From positions 124,001 to 188,000 of the forward strand of contig NZ_AQHR01000085.1 of the NCBI RefSeq assembly GCF_000390185.1: 64,000 nt of DNA, given 5' to 3'. Of this stretch, positions 53,497 through 62,944 are shown piece after piece. Source of the stretch: Lunatimonas lonarensis. Its GTDB lineage: Bacteria > Bacteroidota > Bacteroidia > Cytophagales > Cyclobacteriaceae. A model generated the notes under the pieces. The model saw nothing but the letters and a program-made list of their open reading frames with translations, was not told the DNA's origin and did not search any database. Within the stretch, counting starts at the first letter, position 1. The number at the start of each line of letters is the position of its first letter. A program made the translations under genes and the position numbers.

Positions 53497-54825
53497 TTAC
53501 AGACGATACCCCGCCCTGTACTCGCGATGCATGTGTTTTTCGGCTTCGGGATCATTCACAAACTTTTCGTTCTTTGGATCCCATTTTATAGGCCGCATCA
53601 ACTCATAGGCGATGTTGCCAAGGGTGCAGGTGACGCAGGTGCTATGTCCAACCTCCACGGGTGCAATCGGGTCCTTCCTTCTTCGTACGGAGTCGATGAA
53701 ATCAATATGGTGTACTCTGCCACCGCCTCCCGTGATGTCTTTTTCATTTTCCAACACGGGGTAGAGGGACGGATCGGAAGCATTGTAACTGCTTCTGGTG
53801 ACTTCTATCCATCCATCTGAGCCAAAGAACTTGCATCCGCGGGACTCCTTTTCGTCAAAAGGTTGCTCTGTAACGACAACACCATTGGAATAGTTAAATG
53901 TCAAAAACTTGGTATCCCGATAGCCAGCCGGAACGATTTCAATCGGTCCGTTTCTATCCATACCAATTCCCCACTGCGCAATATCAAACATATGGGCTCC
54001 CCAGTCCGTGGTCAGCCCACCACCTGTCTCTTTGTACCATCTCCATGCTCCCCATAATTTTTCGTTCTCAGGCGGGTTTAAGCTGATTGGCGGATTCAAT
54101 TCATGATTGTAGGGGATGTCGGCCTTCAATGGACCCAACCACATTTCCCAGTTTAAATCAGCAGGAACGGCTTCCGCTGGCAGATCAAAGGGCTTTGGCG
54201 GCCCACCAGAGCATGCATAGACCTTAGAGATTTTACCTATCCGTCCCTTTTGTACCATCCGTACAGCGTGCTGGAAATTTGCATAGGATCGCTGCATAGA
54301 ACCGGTGGCCAATACGATATTGTTTTGACGAACTGCCTTTACCAGTTCCTGCCCCTCCCGAATGGTAAAAGTCAGCGGTTTTTCGAGATAGATATCCTTT
54401 CCGGCCTTGCAAGCATCTATCGCTATCAGCGCATGCCAATGATCGGGAGTAGCAATGACTACTGCATCTATATCTTTCCGGGCCAATAGGTCATGGTAAT
54501 TTTCATATACGTCGATACGTATTTTTTTACCTTGTTCTTTGTAATACGCCTCTGCCCGCTGCTTGAATCGCTCACGCTTGATCCCGTATACATCACAGCC
54601 TGCTATCACCTCTACATCGGGGATGGAAATAAAACTGCCCATCATACCGTTATTCTGCCGGCCTAAGCCGATAAGACCAAGCCTCAGCGTTTGCTGCGCT
54701 GGTGATCTAAGTTCCTCCTCCCTCGCCATCGAAAGACTAGGCAACACACCCGCTCCGGCAACGCCCAAAAGTCCCTTGCCCATGAAACCTCTCCGGGAAA
54801 GCTGCTTCTTTTTATTTTGACTCAT
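53497..54825 (-). CDS. Tat-exported Gfo/Idh/MocA family oxidoreductase
   Basis: About 442 residues from the ATG at 54825 (frame open to 54891). Twin-arginine signal SRRGFMGKGLLGVAGAG (about residues 9-25) for export of a cofactor-bound protein. Rossmann motif LGLIGLGRQNNGMMGS, catalytic EKPLTF and a GH109-like layout (WRWYKETGGGLTTDWGAHMFDIAQW). Export with bound NAD suggests a periplasmic glycoside-modifying enzyme, as known for GH109 and the 3-keto sugar pathway family. Near the DUF1080 gene in the window. Confidence 0.9.
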   Translation of the reverse strand: MSQNKKKQLSRRGFMGKGLLGVAGAGVLPSLSMAREEELRSPAQQTLRLGLIGLGRQNNGMMGSFISIPDVEVIAGCDVYGIKRERFKQRAEAYYKEQGKKIRIDVYENYHDLLARKDIDAVVIATPDHWHALIAIDACKAGKDIYLEKPLTFTIREGQELVKAVRQNNIVLATGSMQRSYANFQHAVRMVQKGRIGKISKVYACSGGPPKPFDLPAEAVPADLNWEMWLGPLKADIPYNHELNPPISLNPPENEKLWGAWRWYKETGGGLTTDWGAHMFDIAQWGIGMDRNGPIEIVPAGYRDTKFLTFNYSNGVVVTEQPFDEKESRGCKFFGSDGWIEVTRSSYNASDPSLYPVLENEKDITGGGGRVHHIDFIDSVRRRKDPIAPVEVGHSTCVTCTLGNIAYELMRPIKWDPKNEKFVNDPEAEKHMHREYRAGYRL

Positions 54826-55388
54826 TGTTCGATTTGGTTTATTGTTTTGATGAACGCACAAAATACTCAGGATTTGGGAAAATACCTTCACCTCCCATCA
54901 CTTTGATTTAATGAGCTGTTTAGTAGAGAAGGAGAGCAACTAAGCGATCTCTTAGTTGAAGCTATGTTTGAATAACCTGCAAAACTCCGAGCAAATTAAC
55001 TATCAAGAAATAATCAAACGCGGGTCAGTGTTTACTATTCCATTACATTTTAGGTATTACAAAATACATCTTTGATGATTTATCGGAAACTTAATTCATA
55101 ATTACACCTGATTTTCAGACACTTAAAAATAAATGAAACGAAGCTGATTTCTTTAAAAAAAATTTAAAACTTTTTTTCGGAGGAAACGCATTTTTATCTA
55201 CTCAAAATACTTTTTATAGATTATCAACAATTATCAATATTTAAAAGCCTCTTTGCCTATTTTTCGCAACGAAAATATTGTATATATTTGAATACAGATA
55301 GTAAATAAAACATCTCCCAAGTTACTTACGTAAAAATTGTTTGAGGAGTGTTCGGTGGTGCTGTTAGAGTCAAAAAAGGAGGTGTGAA
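54826..55388. other. AT-rich 563-bp region upstream of a small membrane gene
   Basis: No reading frame worth calling. It is AT-rich with several short inverted and direct TTATCAA repeats at about 55220-55240. A match to the Bacteroidota -7 box (TATATTTG) occurs at 55283-55290, but no TTG lies 17-23 bp before it. A perfect Shine-Dalgarno sequence lies just ahead of the next gene. Confidence 0.5.
55376..55383 (+). promoter_or_regulatory. Consensus Shine-Dalgarno AAGGAGGT
   Basis: AAGGAGGT at 55376-55383, complementary to the 16S rRNA 3' end, ends 5 nt before the ATG at 55389. Such strong sites are rare in Bacteroidota and here fix the start of the 72-residue gene. Confidence 0.7.
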
Positions 55389-55607
55389 ATGGAAATAGGA
55401 ATCTTAATCGCGACAGGTGTTTCATTTGGGCTTTTGGTGATTTACAGATCGTTTGTGGGAGCTGAGGAAGACCCGGAGACCTTTGATGCTACTGTTCTGG
55501 CCGAAAAATTCAAGAAGCCGGCAAACTGGAAAGTGGGAAAACTACCCGACTCAACACATGTAGAGGAAGAAAAAAAAAACAGGCTTTCATTAGCGTTGGC
55601 TGATTGA
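55389..55607 (+). CDS. Small membrane-anchored protein, 72 aa
   Basis: One N-terminal helix (MEIGILIATGVSFGLLVIYRS, about residues 3-20), then an acidic segment AEEDPETFDATVLAEKF and a short polar tail ending LSLALAD. No family recognised. Likely an inner-membrane protein with a cytoplasmic or periplasmic acidic tail. The start is fixed by a strong Shine-Dalgarno. It converges with the Omp85-like gene at 5 bp. Confidence 0.7.
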   Translation: MEIGILIATGVSFGLLVIYRSFVGAEEDPETFDATVLAEKFKKPANWKVGKLPDSTHVEEEKKNRLSLALAD

Positions 55608-55612
55608 TTCAC

Positions 55613-56755
55613 TTAAAACGCTTCTCCAATAAAGAAATAAAAGCCAGATCCTTCCCTTGTTAGCGCCCAGTCCAAGCGGGTATAAATATCTTTTTTGGGA
55701 AATAGCAAAAACCTAAGCCCGCCTCCGCCAGAGACCACCCACTTATCCATGGCTAGTCTTTCCCAAGCAGGGAAAACCTGTGAGGTGCCGGCAAACACAG
55801 CCGCCCCCAATCTATTTGTAAATCCCAGATTTATTGGTAAAAAACGTATTTCCGCCTGGGTAGCCAGCTGATTATTATCCCTATAACGGCCTGTATAGTA
55901 CCCCCTCATCAAACTCTCCCCCCCCATCAGCGAAAGCTGATTGAACGGTACCTCTCCCCACATAGATTGCCCAAACATCTGGAAGGCCAACACAGTGCGA
56001 TCTGAAAGAGGTCGAAAAAACCTAGTATCAAATATCAAGCTACTAAAGTTGAATGCGGAACTGGAAAAGGGATTATAATTAAAAATGGCAAGCTCGGAAA
56101 AGGCCCCCTTTCGTACGTTCAGCACATTGTGTCGGTCATCGTACACCAACCCCAACCCCAGGCCCAAGTTGGCGGATCCCGAAGCCCCTAACGGCAATGA
56201 GACGGACTGTCCCGGTTTAGCAGGAACAAACTCAACCTGACCAAGGCGTTGATAGTCCACTTCCAAGCCAAAGAACAGATTATTCTTCACCTGCCTAAGT
56301 ACTCTTTCTTTGAGCCAAAGCTGGTGAGCATCTACTCGGGCAACGTATTCTTGGGGCGTATCGGGACCGATGCCAAAATACAACAATGGAAAACTTTGAT
56401 AACGGAGTCTTCCCAAAAAAAACCACCTATCAGCAGGTGTGTAGATTGCATGATCCAACCAGACTCCGTATTGGTTTTCCAACGTGAAGAAAGTGAATCC
56501 GTTGATTTCACTCAATCGATTGGTAGTGTCCCTGTCGGCGTAATACACATATAGCGTACTAAAACCTATCTCCCAACTAGTCTCGGGGGCATAGGCAAGC
56601 GTAGGATACATCAAAAACTGTGGCTTCGTAATATCACTCGTGTCATTGAGAATTCCATTGATGTAGCGTTTAACGAATCCTTGTCCTTTAACCACATACG
56701 GGTGGAAACAAGTGATCATTACTACGAAAAATGACACAGCGAAAAACGGCTTCAT
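55613..56755 (-). CDS. Omp85/surface antigen-like outer membrane protein
   Basis: About 380 residues from the ATG at 56755; a GTG at 56773 in the same frame overlaps the HAD gene stop as GTGA. Signal peptide (MKPFFAVSFFVVMITCF, cleavage near KGQ). The mature part is a beta-barrel: alternating strands, the L3-type motif SLMRGYYTGRYRD (the Omp85 xRGY/F loop) and a C-terminal ending FIGEAF with terminal Phe. No POTRA domain is seen, so it resembles the short patatin/surface-antigen barrels rather than BamA. Function unknown. Confidence 0.82.
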   Translation of the reverse strand: MKPFFAVSFFVVMITCFHPYVVKGQGFVKRYINGILNDTSDITKPQFLMYPTLAYAPETSWEIGFSTLYVYYADRDTTNRLSEINGFTFFTLENQYGVWLDHAIYTPADRWFFLGRLRYQSFPLLYFGIGPDTPQEYVARVDAHQLWLKERVLRQVKNNLFFGLEVDYQRLGQVEFVPAKPGQSVSLPLGASGSANLGLGLGLVYDDRHNVLNVRKGAFSELAIFNYNPFSSSAFNFSSLIFDTRFFRPLSDRTVLAFQMFGQSMWGEVPFNQLSLMGGESLMRGYYTGRYRDNNQLATQAEIRFLPINLGFTNRLGAAVFAGTSQVFPAWERLAMDKWVVSGGGGLRFLLFPKKDIYTRLDWALTREGSGFYFFIGEAF

Positions 56756-56769
56756 CCTCTCGGGAAAAA

Positions 56770-57459
56770 TCACCTTACAAGCCCCAGGTTGGCCGGAAGG
56801 TCAGCCAAGCTGTCCAGAATGAGATCCGGTCCGGCGACTTCTAGCTGCTCGCGGTTTTGGGCTCCTGAGAGTACTCCAATCGTAAGTCCACACCCCGCAT
56901 TTTTTCCCTCCTCTATATCAATGCCCGAATCACCTGCTTTAATAACCAGAGATGGGTCACTTACACCAACCAATTCCATAGCCCGGAGGATCATGTCCGG
57001 TGCAGGTCTTCCGTTTGTCACATCGTCGGCTGTAACTAACCCGTCGATGTCAGCTCCAATTTTCCATCCAAGCTTTTCAACCAACGCTGTAGCGGTTCTT
57101 CTATTGTAGCCTGTGTTCAACACCACAAAAACCCCGGCTGCCCGCAACTGATCGATCGCTTCCTTTACTCCTGGAAAGGTCTTTACGTCCAATTCAGAAT
57201 ACGCACGATCAAGCGCAGGCTTGAAGTTTTCAAACGCGTTATCTGCAACTTCACGGATTGACTCTGCTTTAGTGCAAGCCTCCAGAACATCCATTATAGC
57301 TTGGTGCTTTTCCTTTCCGGCACCAAATTCCAGTACCTGATCGAGAGAAACTTGGAAACCCTCGTCGTTGATAACCTGCTTGACGGTTTTGTACACCACG
57401 TTGTCCTCATCTACCGTGGTACCTGCCATGTCAAATACGGCCAATTTACATGTAGTCAT
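56770..57459 (-). CDS. HAD-family phosphonatase-like hydrolase
   Basis: About 229 residues from the ATG at 57459. HAD motifs: motif I FDMAGTTVDEDN (nucleophile Asp), motif II VVLNTGYNRRT, motif III Lys with PDMILRAME, motif IV IKAGDSGIDIEEGK. The layout with DxAGTTxD matches phosphonatase-like hydrolases rather than common PGP enzymes. No phosphonate pathway gene is nearby. It precedes the Omp85-like gene with a possible 4-nt overlap and is probably cotranscribed. Confidence 0.85.
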   Translation of the reverse strand: MTTCKLAVFDMAGTTVDEDNVVYKTVKQVINDEGFQVSLDQVLEFGAGKEKHQAIMDVLEACTKAESIREVADNAFENFKPALDRAYSELDVKTFPGVKEAIDQLRAAGVFVVLNTGYNRRTATALVEKLGWKIGADIDGLVTADDVTNGRPAPDMILRAMELVGVSDPSLVIKAGDSGIDIEEGKNAGCGLTIGVLSGAQNREQLEVAGPDLILDSLADLPANLGLVR

Positions 57460-57579
57460 ATCCATTTTGCTCCTTCGACGTCCGCATACCCTACCTGCCG
57501 AGTGCGATGTTCAAAAGTAATCGAAATAACTGTACTGTCCACTATTTAAACCCAGGTTTTTACTTGGGAAACCTCATCG

Positions 57580-60500
57580 CTAGTAGGTAAACTGTAACGG
57601 CCTGGATGCTGTAATGACATTTCCGTGGGAATCATACGCATGCACATATACGCGAGAAGGCTTCTTTGGAACCTTGATTTCTACGAAGCGATTGTTCTCG
57701 ATACTATTAACAACTGGATTTGAACGCTTCCAGGATCCTTCCTCGTAAACTTCCCATTTATAGGTAAGTGAATCGCTGTATTCATTGATTGTCGCGGCGG
57801 AAAGCCAGATGCGCTCATTGGGTCTCACATCCTGCCATTGACCAACAATAGTAATGTCCGGGAAAGAGGTAATTCCCAAATCTGTTCCCAACCAAGCGCT
57901 GGCCAAGTAGTAATAGGCAGGCTTGGGGTTTCCCTTAAAATCCGTGATACCAAACCAAGTGGCCGTCCCCTCAAACCGATCCTGCCAACTAAAAGCAAAG
58001 CCACCCAGGTTTTTTCCTTTGTTCGCTTCGATGTATTGGGTCCATTGTCGGTGATAATACTCTCCCTTGGAAACAGAAGAAAGCTCTATCAACACACTAT
58101 CACTCCAATAGTCTCCCAGTTCCGGATTCCAGTAACCTTTGGGTCCGAATTCGGTAACGACATAAGGCCTGTCTGGATCAAATTCGGTAAAAATATCATC
58201 AAGAAGGCTGATATTCTCTTCGTAATATGAATTTATTCCAATGGCATCCAAAGACGGTGCATGTGCCCTGTAGTCATGTATTGTCCCTATCAACCGGATA
58301 TTATCATGCTCCTCTGAAGACAAAATTGGACGAGTCGGATCTATTTCTCGAATTTTCTGAGCTAATTCCTCCAAAAACGAGATATACGATTTCCTAACCA
58401 TGGTAAGATAAGGCTGCCCGTACCGCTTTTTCAATAAACCCCAGGTTTCATTACCAATATTCCAAGCAACTATGGCTTCATTGTCCTTATGCTTTTTGAC
58501 AGATTGAAGAACTTTTCTCTCGTAGGCTGCCAATTCTTTTCTGTCCGATAGGTAATCTACTTTAGGGTCAAACCAAAAGCCATACATTACCTTAAGGCCC
58601 TGAAGATTCGCCTCCCTCAGTATGTTTCTGTCATAAATCCCAGGCTCATACCTTCTGATGGTATTTGCCCCAGCTTTCTTCATTTTTTCAAAATCACCGG
58701 CCACCTGTTTTCTGGATAGGGGTACAAATCCTTCCTCCCAATCATGGCCTGTATTGTAACAAATCCCTTTCATATAAAAAGGACTTCCATTAACGGTCAG
58801 GGTAAAATCCCCTTTCATTCCCTGTAAGCTACTTGGACGCACAGTTCCTAAGTTATCAGAGACCGGAACTGTTACGGGCATCTTGGATCCGGCCCATTGG
58901 GCTACGGGCCTACTGACCTTCGAAAGATCAAAGGTCCAATCTATGAAATCAGCCCCCCCTAATGGTCTCCAATCTGTAATCCAATTCTTATCGATGTCAC
59001 TAAAAAACCAAACAAGCGCCTTGATCTCAGGAAAAGACTTGATTGCACTTACCGACTCGCCAACCCAAATAGATGCATCTGTACTATAGGAAACTGAACC
59101 AAACTCAGAAAGCATTACGGGAACATCTATGTTATGTGCATCCAACTGATCTTTGAAAGGTCTATATATAGTCTCGAAAGAGATTGGATTTCCATTGACG
59201 GATGCAGGCCCATAGTTTAGTGCTGTTAATCCGACCCAATCAACAAACTCTGTCACAGATCCTCCCCCCCCAAAGGGATAATAGACAGATAAATTTTCGG
59301 GATCCCAGGGATTAAAAACCCAGCTGACGTTCTGGGCACCTACACTACCAAACAAATAGTGTATGTGTTTCCAAGCAGCCTTAAACTCTTCCGGTGTGTT
59401 ACCACCCGTCATGGACCAAGGATACATAGGGTTATCCATTTCATGGGCAAATCGAAGAAAAACAGGCGCATTCAAATCTCTTATGGATTTGGCCACTTCT
59501 AAAATGTACTCGTCAAAAAACCCTTCGACAATGTATTTAAACACTTTCTGGTTTTGGGAAAGGTCTTCCCATTCATCTACCCACTCTAATCCAGAAACGA
59601 ATGGCTCCCAGGTAATCATGGGGATACTGCCATGATTCAAAATCTCCTTCCATTTTTCTAGAGGTAGTTCCAAGTCCGACCAATACAAATAGGTCGAAAT
59701 AATGGCCCAGTCCGTACCTACCTCTTTTTCCGCCTGCTTGATTAAAGAAAAATCATGGGTTTGGTCGTAGGAAGCATGATAGATACCGGTATAATTCCCA
59801 CCAAAATTACGCTCACTATTGCTGAGAACTCTATTGTAATCACTTGGTAACTTGATATCAAAGGTGACAAAAACAAAAATTATGGAAAGAACTATGGGCA
59901 AGACCATAACGGTCGGAAGGGCAATTTTATTAACTTTATTATAAGTAAGGTGGGCACTTTCTATCACAGGTCTGTTCTTAAACCAAAACCACGCGGCACG
60001 TAGATTATTTACCCATACAAACTGGCCTAAAAAAAATGCGCAAAAGAATATAAACCCATTCATAAATGCAAAACTCGCCATCAGCCAGCTATAGGGCTGC
60101 CAGTCGTTGCTAAGTCCGTAGAAGACTGCTGCAAAAGAAGCGACTGATATGATGAGATTCGGGAGCCCCAGCTTAAAATCACCTTTTGAGGAATGTTCCT
60201 TAGGGGTAGGAATATAAGGCACTTTCTTGTTTATCAACGTGTAGATAAAGCCAAGACTATATACCCACCAGGTACCTACCCTCAATATTCCTCCGAGAAT
60301 ATGTAACCCTTTTTCATCCCGTTTATGAAGCCATCGTTGCGCATAGAACCGTTGAATCAAACTCATTCCTAGGAAAGGCAGAAAAGCAGCAAAGAAAATG
60401 CTGGGATCCAGCTTCCATGGATATTCGCCCGTATAGAGTGAATAAATTGGAATAACCACATCGATAATCCCAATTAAACCAAACAAAAAGTACACCGGAA

Positions 60501-61473
60501 GTAAAAAGTAGTGGAATTTCTGTTTCCATGTGTATTTTGAAAACAATTTAGGAAGCTTATTAAGCCACAGGTCAAAAGTACCCCTGCTCCATTTAAGCTG
60601 CTGTTGATAAAATGCATTCAAGCTACTGGGTACCAAACCCAAGGAAAGAATTTTGGGTTCATACACCGACTCCCAACCTTTAGCGTGAAGGAGCATGGAT
60701 GTATGCATATCTTCCGTCAATCCGGGGGCGTGACCACCGATGGAATCAAGAGCCGCTCTCCTAAACGTACAATTGGCTCCTATCGCCTGAGCTGTACCAA
60801 ACTTACTCATTGCTTCCATGTAAGGCCCATAATACATATAGGTCTGTTCCGCTGCAGCGTGGGCTACCAAAGACTCCGATTGGTTCTTATAGGCCTGAAC
60901 GACCTGCACATAGCCAATTTTCGGATTGTCAAAATAATGCAGGACATAATCCAGAAATTGGGGGTAGGGAGCGTGATCCGGGTCAAGGATAACGCAGATT
61001 TCGCCGGTTGCTTGCCGAAGGGCATTGTTGATATTTCCAGCCTTGGCATTTTCGTGCGTAGACCTAGTCACATGCACCACCCCCAATTCCGCACATAACG
61101 CTTTTAGTTCCGGATCATCACCCTCGTCGCAAAGGTAGGAAGTATGAGGATAGGTAACCGCAACCATCGCACGTAGCGTATTGGCAATCATCTCAAAAGG
61201 CTCCCCGGGGCAGGCCGTCGTCAGCATGTCTACTGTGTAGGCTCTTTTTGGTTTTGGAGGCGGCAAATCCCTATTGGTCGGTTCCTTTAAGACCCAAAAA
61301 TGGTACCATTCAAAAACAACTTCAAGAATTTTAAAAAACAACGATATGGTCAACAGCCCATAAAGAAAACGATTCCCGACACCCACCTCAAACACAAATA
61401 CCCCGATAAAAACACCTATTGACGCCACCGAGGCCGTGTTCAACAACATTCTTATCGCTGAACTTTTAATCAT
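57580..61473 (-). CDS. GT2 membrane synthase fused to GH26-like and GH2/GH5-like domains
   Basis: 1297 residues. Part 1 (about 1-545): cellulose-synthase-like GT2 with two N-terminal membrane helices, then Asp116, DPD (164-166), TED (253-255) and a QxxKW form (QQLKW, 291-295; most synthases have QxxRW), then about six helices to 538. Part 2 (about 555-865, outside the membrane): GH26-like barrel with FLRFAHEMDNPMYPWS (acid/base Glu678) and LSEFGS (nucleophile Glu790). Part 3 (about 885-1195): a second TIM barrel with WNIGNETWG (acid/base Glu1009) and VTEFGPKGYW (nucleophile Glu1108), GH2/GH5-like. Part 4 (about 1200-1297): Ig-like. Predicted to make an extracellular beta-glycan and cleave, trim or transfer it. 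Start ATG at 61473; a divergent relative lies 160 bp away. Confidence 0.88.
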   Translation of the reverse strand: MIKSSAIRMLLNTASVASIGVFIGVFVFEVGVGNRFLYGLLTISLFFKILEVVFEWYHFWVLKEPTNRDLPPPKPKRAYTVDMLTTACPGEPFEMIANTLRAMVAVTYPHTSYLCDEGDDPELKALCAELGVVHVTRSTHENAKAGNINNALRQATGEICVILDPDHAPYPQFLDYVLHYFDNPKIGYVQVVQAYKNQSESLVAHAAAEQTYMYYGPYMEAMSKFGTAQAIGANCTFRRAALDSIGGHAPGLTEDMHTSMLLHAKGWESVYEPKILSLGLVPSSLNAFYQQQLKWSRGTFDLWLNKLPKLFSKYTWKQKFHYFLLPVYFLFGLIGIIDVVIPIYSLYTGEYPWKLDPSIFFAAFLPFLGMSLIQRFYAQRWLHKRDEKGLHILGGILRVGTWWVYSLGFIYTLINKKVPYIPTPKEHSSKGDFKLGLPNLIISVASFAAVFYGLSNDWQPYSWLMASFAFMNGFIFFCAFFLGQFVWVNNLRAAWFWFKNRPVIESAHLTYNKVNKIALPTVMVLPIVLSIIFVFVTFDIKLPSDYNRVLSNSERNFGGNYTGIYHASYDQTHDFSLIKQAEKEVGTDWAIISTYLYWSDLELPLEKWKEILNHGSIPMITWEPFVSGLEWVDEWEDLSQNQKVFKYIVEGFFDEYILEVAKSIRDLNAPVFLRFAHEMDNPMYPWSMTGGNTPEEFKAAWKHIHYLFGSVGAQNVSWVFNPWDPENLSVYYPFGGGGSVTEFVDWVGLTALNYGPASVNGNPISFETIYRPFKDQLDAHNIDVPVMLSEFGSVSYSTDASIWVGESVSAIKSFPEIKALVWFFSDIDKNWITDWRPLGGADFIDWTFDLSKVSRPVAQWAGSKMPVTVPVSDNLGTVRPSSLQGMKGDFTLTVNGSPFYMKGICYNTGHDWEEGFVPLSRKQVAGDFEKMKKAGANTIRRYEPGIYDRNILREANLQGLKVMYGFWFDPKVDYLSDRKELAAYERKVLQSVKKHKDNEAIVAWNIGNETWGLLKKRYGQPYLTMVRKSYISFLEELAQKIREIDPTRPILSSEEHDNIRLIGTIHDYRAHAPSLDAIGINSYYEENISLLDDIFTEFDPDRPYVVTEFGPKGYWNPELGDYWSDSVLIELSSVSKGEYYHRQWTQYIEANKGKNLGGFAFSWQDRFEGTATWFGITDFKGNPKPAYYYLASAWLGTDLGITSFPDITIVGQWQDVRPNERIWLSAATINEYSDSLTYKWEVYEEGSWKRSNPVVNSIENNRFVEIKVPKKPSRVYVHAYDSHGNVITASRPLQFTY

Positions 61474-61633
61474 ACCACCTTAAAAACGTTAACTGTTTTC
61501 ACAAAACACATTTAAATTAATTTAAAAACCAACTTCCCGTATTAGAAAATTTCTTTTACTTTTAAGCATTCATTAAAAAAACAACAATAGAAATTATATC
61601 GTACTTTAGCAAAAATGTTTACCATATTTTCAC

Positions 61634-62944
61634 ATGCAAAGAACAAACATAACTTTTATCAGTCTTGCCAAGATTTTGTTTTTCTTCACAATACTCGTTA
61701 ACTTTTCCTGTAAAAAAAATGAATCAAGTGGAATTTCTCCAAAGGTAGAGGTAAAATACGAGGGTAAAAAAGCAATTCTTTACCGCAACGGCTCACCCTA
61801 CCATATCAAAGGAGGCGGTGGCATGGAACACTTTGAACAGTTGGCCTCTATTGGGGGGAATTCCGTTCGGACATGGAGCCTTTATGACGCCGATAGTATC
61901 TTAGATGAAGCACAAAAACACGGACTTACCGTAACCTTAGGCATTGAAATCGGGAGGCCTCACTGGGGCGTCGACTTCAATTATTGGAATTGGACTGAAG
62001 TAAACAAGAAGATTGAAGAGCTAAAGCCCGTTATCGAAAAATACAAAAGCCATCCTGCCTTGCTCATGTGGGGAGTAGGTAATGAAGTAGAACTCCAAGG
62101 TGGCAACAAATACCTGATATACTTCATTATCAACAGAATTGCAAAAATGATCAAAGAAATCGATCCAGACCACCCCACATTGACAGCTGTTAATTCAAGG
62201 ATAGTCGGTCGAAGCAGATACCTTCTTCCAAGCATTGATATAATGGGCTACAACGGATTTGATCTTATCCCGGAATTTTATGAACGAAACAAAAATTATC
62301 GCTCGGATGGCTGGGGCAGAGCCTATGTGTTTACGGAGTGGGGGCCTCCCGGGCATTGGGAGGTTCAGGAGACTGAATGGGGAGCTCCGCTCGAAATGGA
62401 GGTCGGTGATAAGGTTAAATACTTAGAATGGTATTGGGATTTGATGAACCAAGACACGCTTGCGTTTTTGGGCTCCTATTCGTTTTTCTGGGGCAATAAA
62501 ACCGAGATTACGCCAACGTGGTTTAGTCATTTCTCCCCCGAGGGTGCAAAATCGGAAACCTTTGCGTTTCTCCAGACAAAATGGACGGGGCGGGCGCCGC
62601 AAAATCTTCCTCCCAGGGTATCCCCTATTCTACTCAACGAAAAAACGCCTCCTTGGAACACGTATTTGGTTTCTGACTCATTGTATACTGTTTCGGCCAC
62701 CGTCACCGACCCCGAAAACGATCCGATTACATACAAATGGGAGATCTGGCCGGAAGAGATTCAATTTCATGGAAAAAACATCTACCACTATAACATGGTA
62801 GACCAATTCGTGAACAACGATAGCTCCTCGGTCGTTTTCAAGGCCCCAAAAAACGATGGAGCTTACCGGTTGTATGTTTATGCATTTGATGATCACGAAA
62901 ACTTCGGCTATGTTAATCTCCCTTTCTACGTTATAAACCGATGA
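61634..62944 (+). CDS. Lipoprotein glycosidase (GH2/GH5-like) with Ig-like domain
   Basis: 436 residues. Lipobox FSC with Cys26. TIM barrel (about 40-330) with LLMWGVGNEVELQ (acid/base Glu151) and VFTEWGPPGHWE (nucleophile Glu235), and an Ig-like C-terminal domain (about 340-430, VTDPENDPITYKWEIW). Order and motifs repeat the third and fourth parts of the 1297-residue fusion encoded divergently 160 bp away, so it is probably its functional partner at the outer side of the cell, perhaps trimming or transferring the same polysaccharide. Exact GH family uncertain. Confidence 0.85.
   Translation: MQRTNITFISLAKILFFFTILVNFSCKKNESSGISPKVEVKYEGKKAILYRNGSPYHIKGGGGMEHFEQLASIGGNSVRTWSLYDADSILDEAQKHGLTVTLGIEIGRPHWGVDFNYWNWTEVNKKIEELKPVIEKYKSHPALLMWGVGNEVELQGGNKYLIYFIINRIAKMIKEIDPDHPTLTAVNSRIVGRSRYLLPSIDIMGYNGFDLIPEFYERNKNYRSDGWGRAYVFTEWGPPGHWEVQETEWGAPLEMEVGDKVKYLEWYWDLMNQDTLAFLGSYSFFWGNKTEITPTWFSHFSPEGAKSETFAFLQTKWTGRAPQNLPPRVSPILLNEKTPPWNTYLVSDSLYTVSATVTDPENDPITYKWEIWPEEIQFHGKNIYHYNMVDQFVNNDSSSVVFKAPKNDGAYRLYVYAFDDHENFGYVNLPFYVINR

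Noticed and set aside
55234-55425. 63-codon minus-strand frame across the AT-rich region
   Set aside because: Antisense to the small membrane gene and its Shine-Dalgarno, with composition typical of AT-rich noise.
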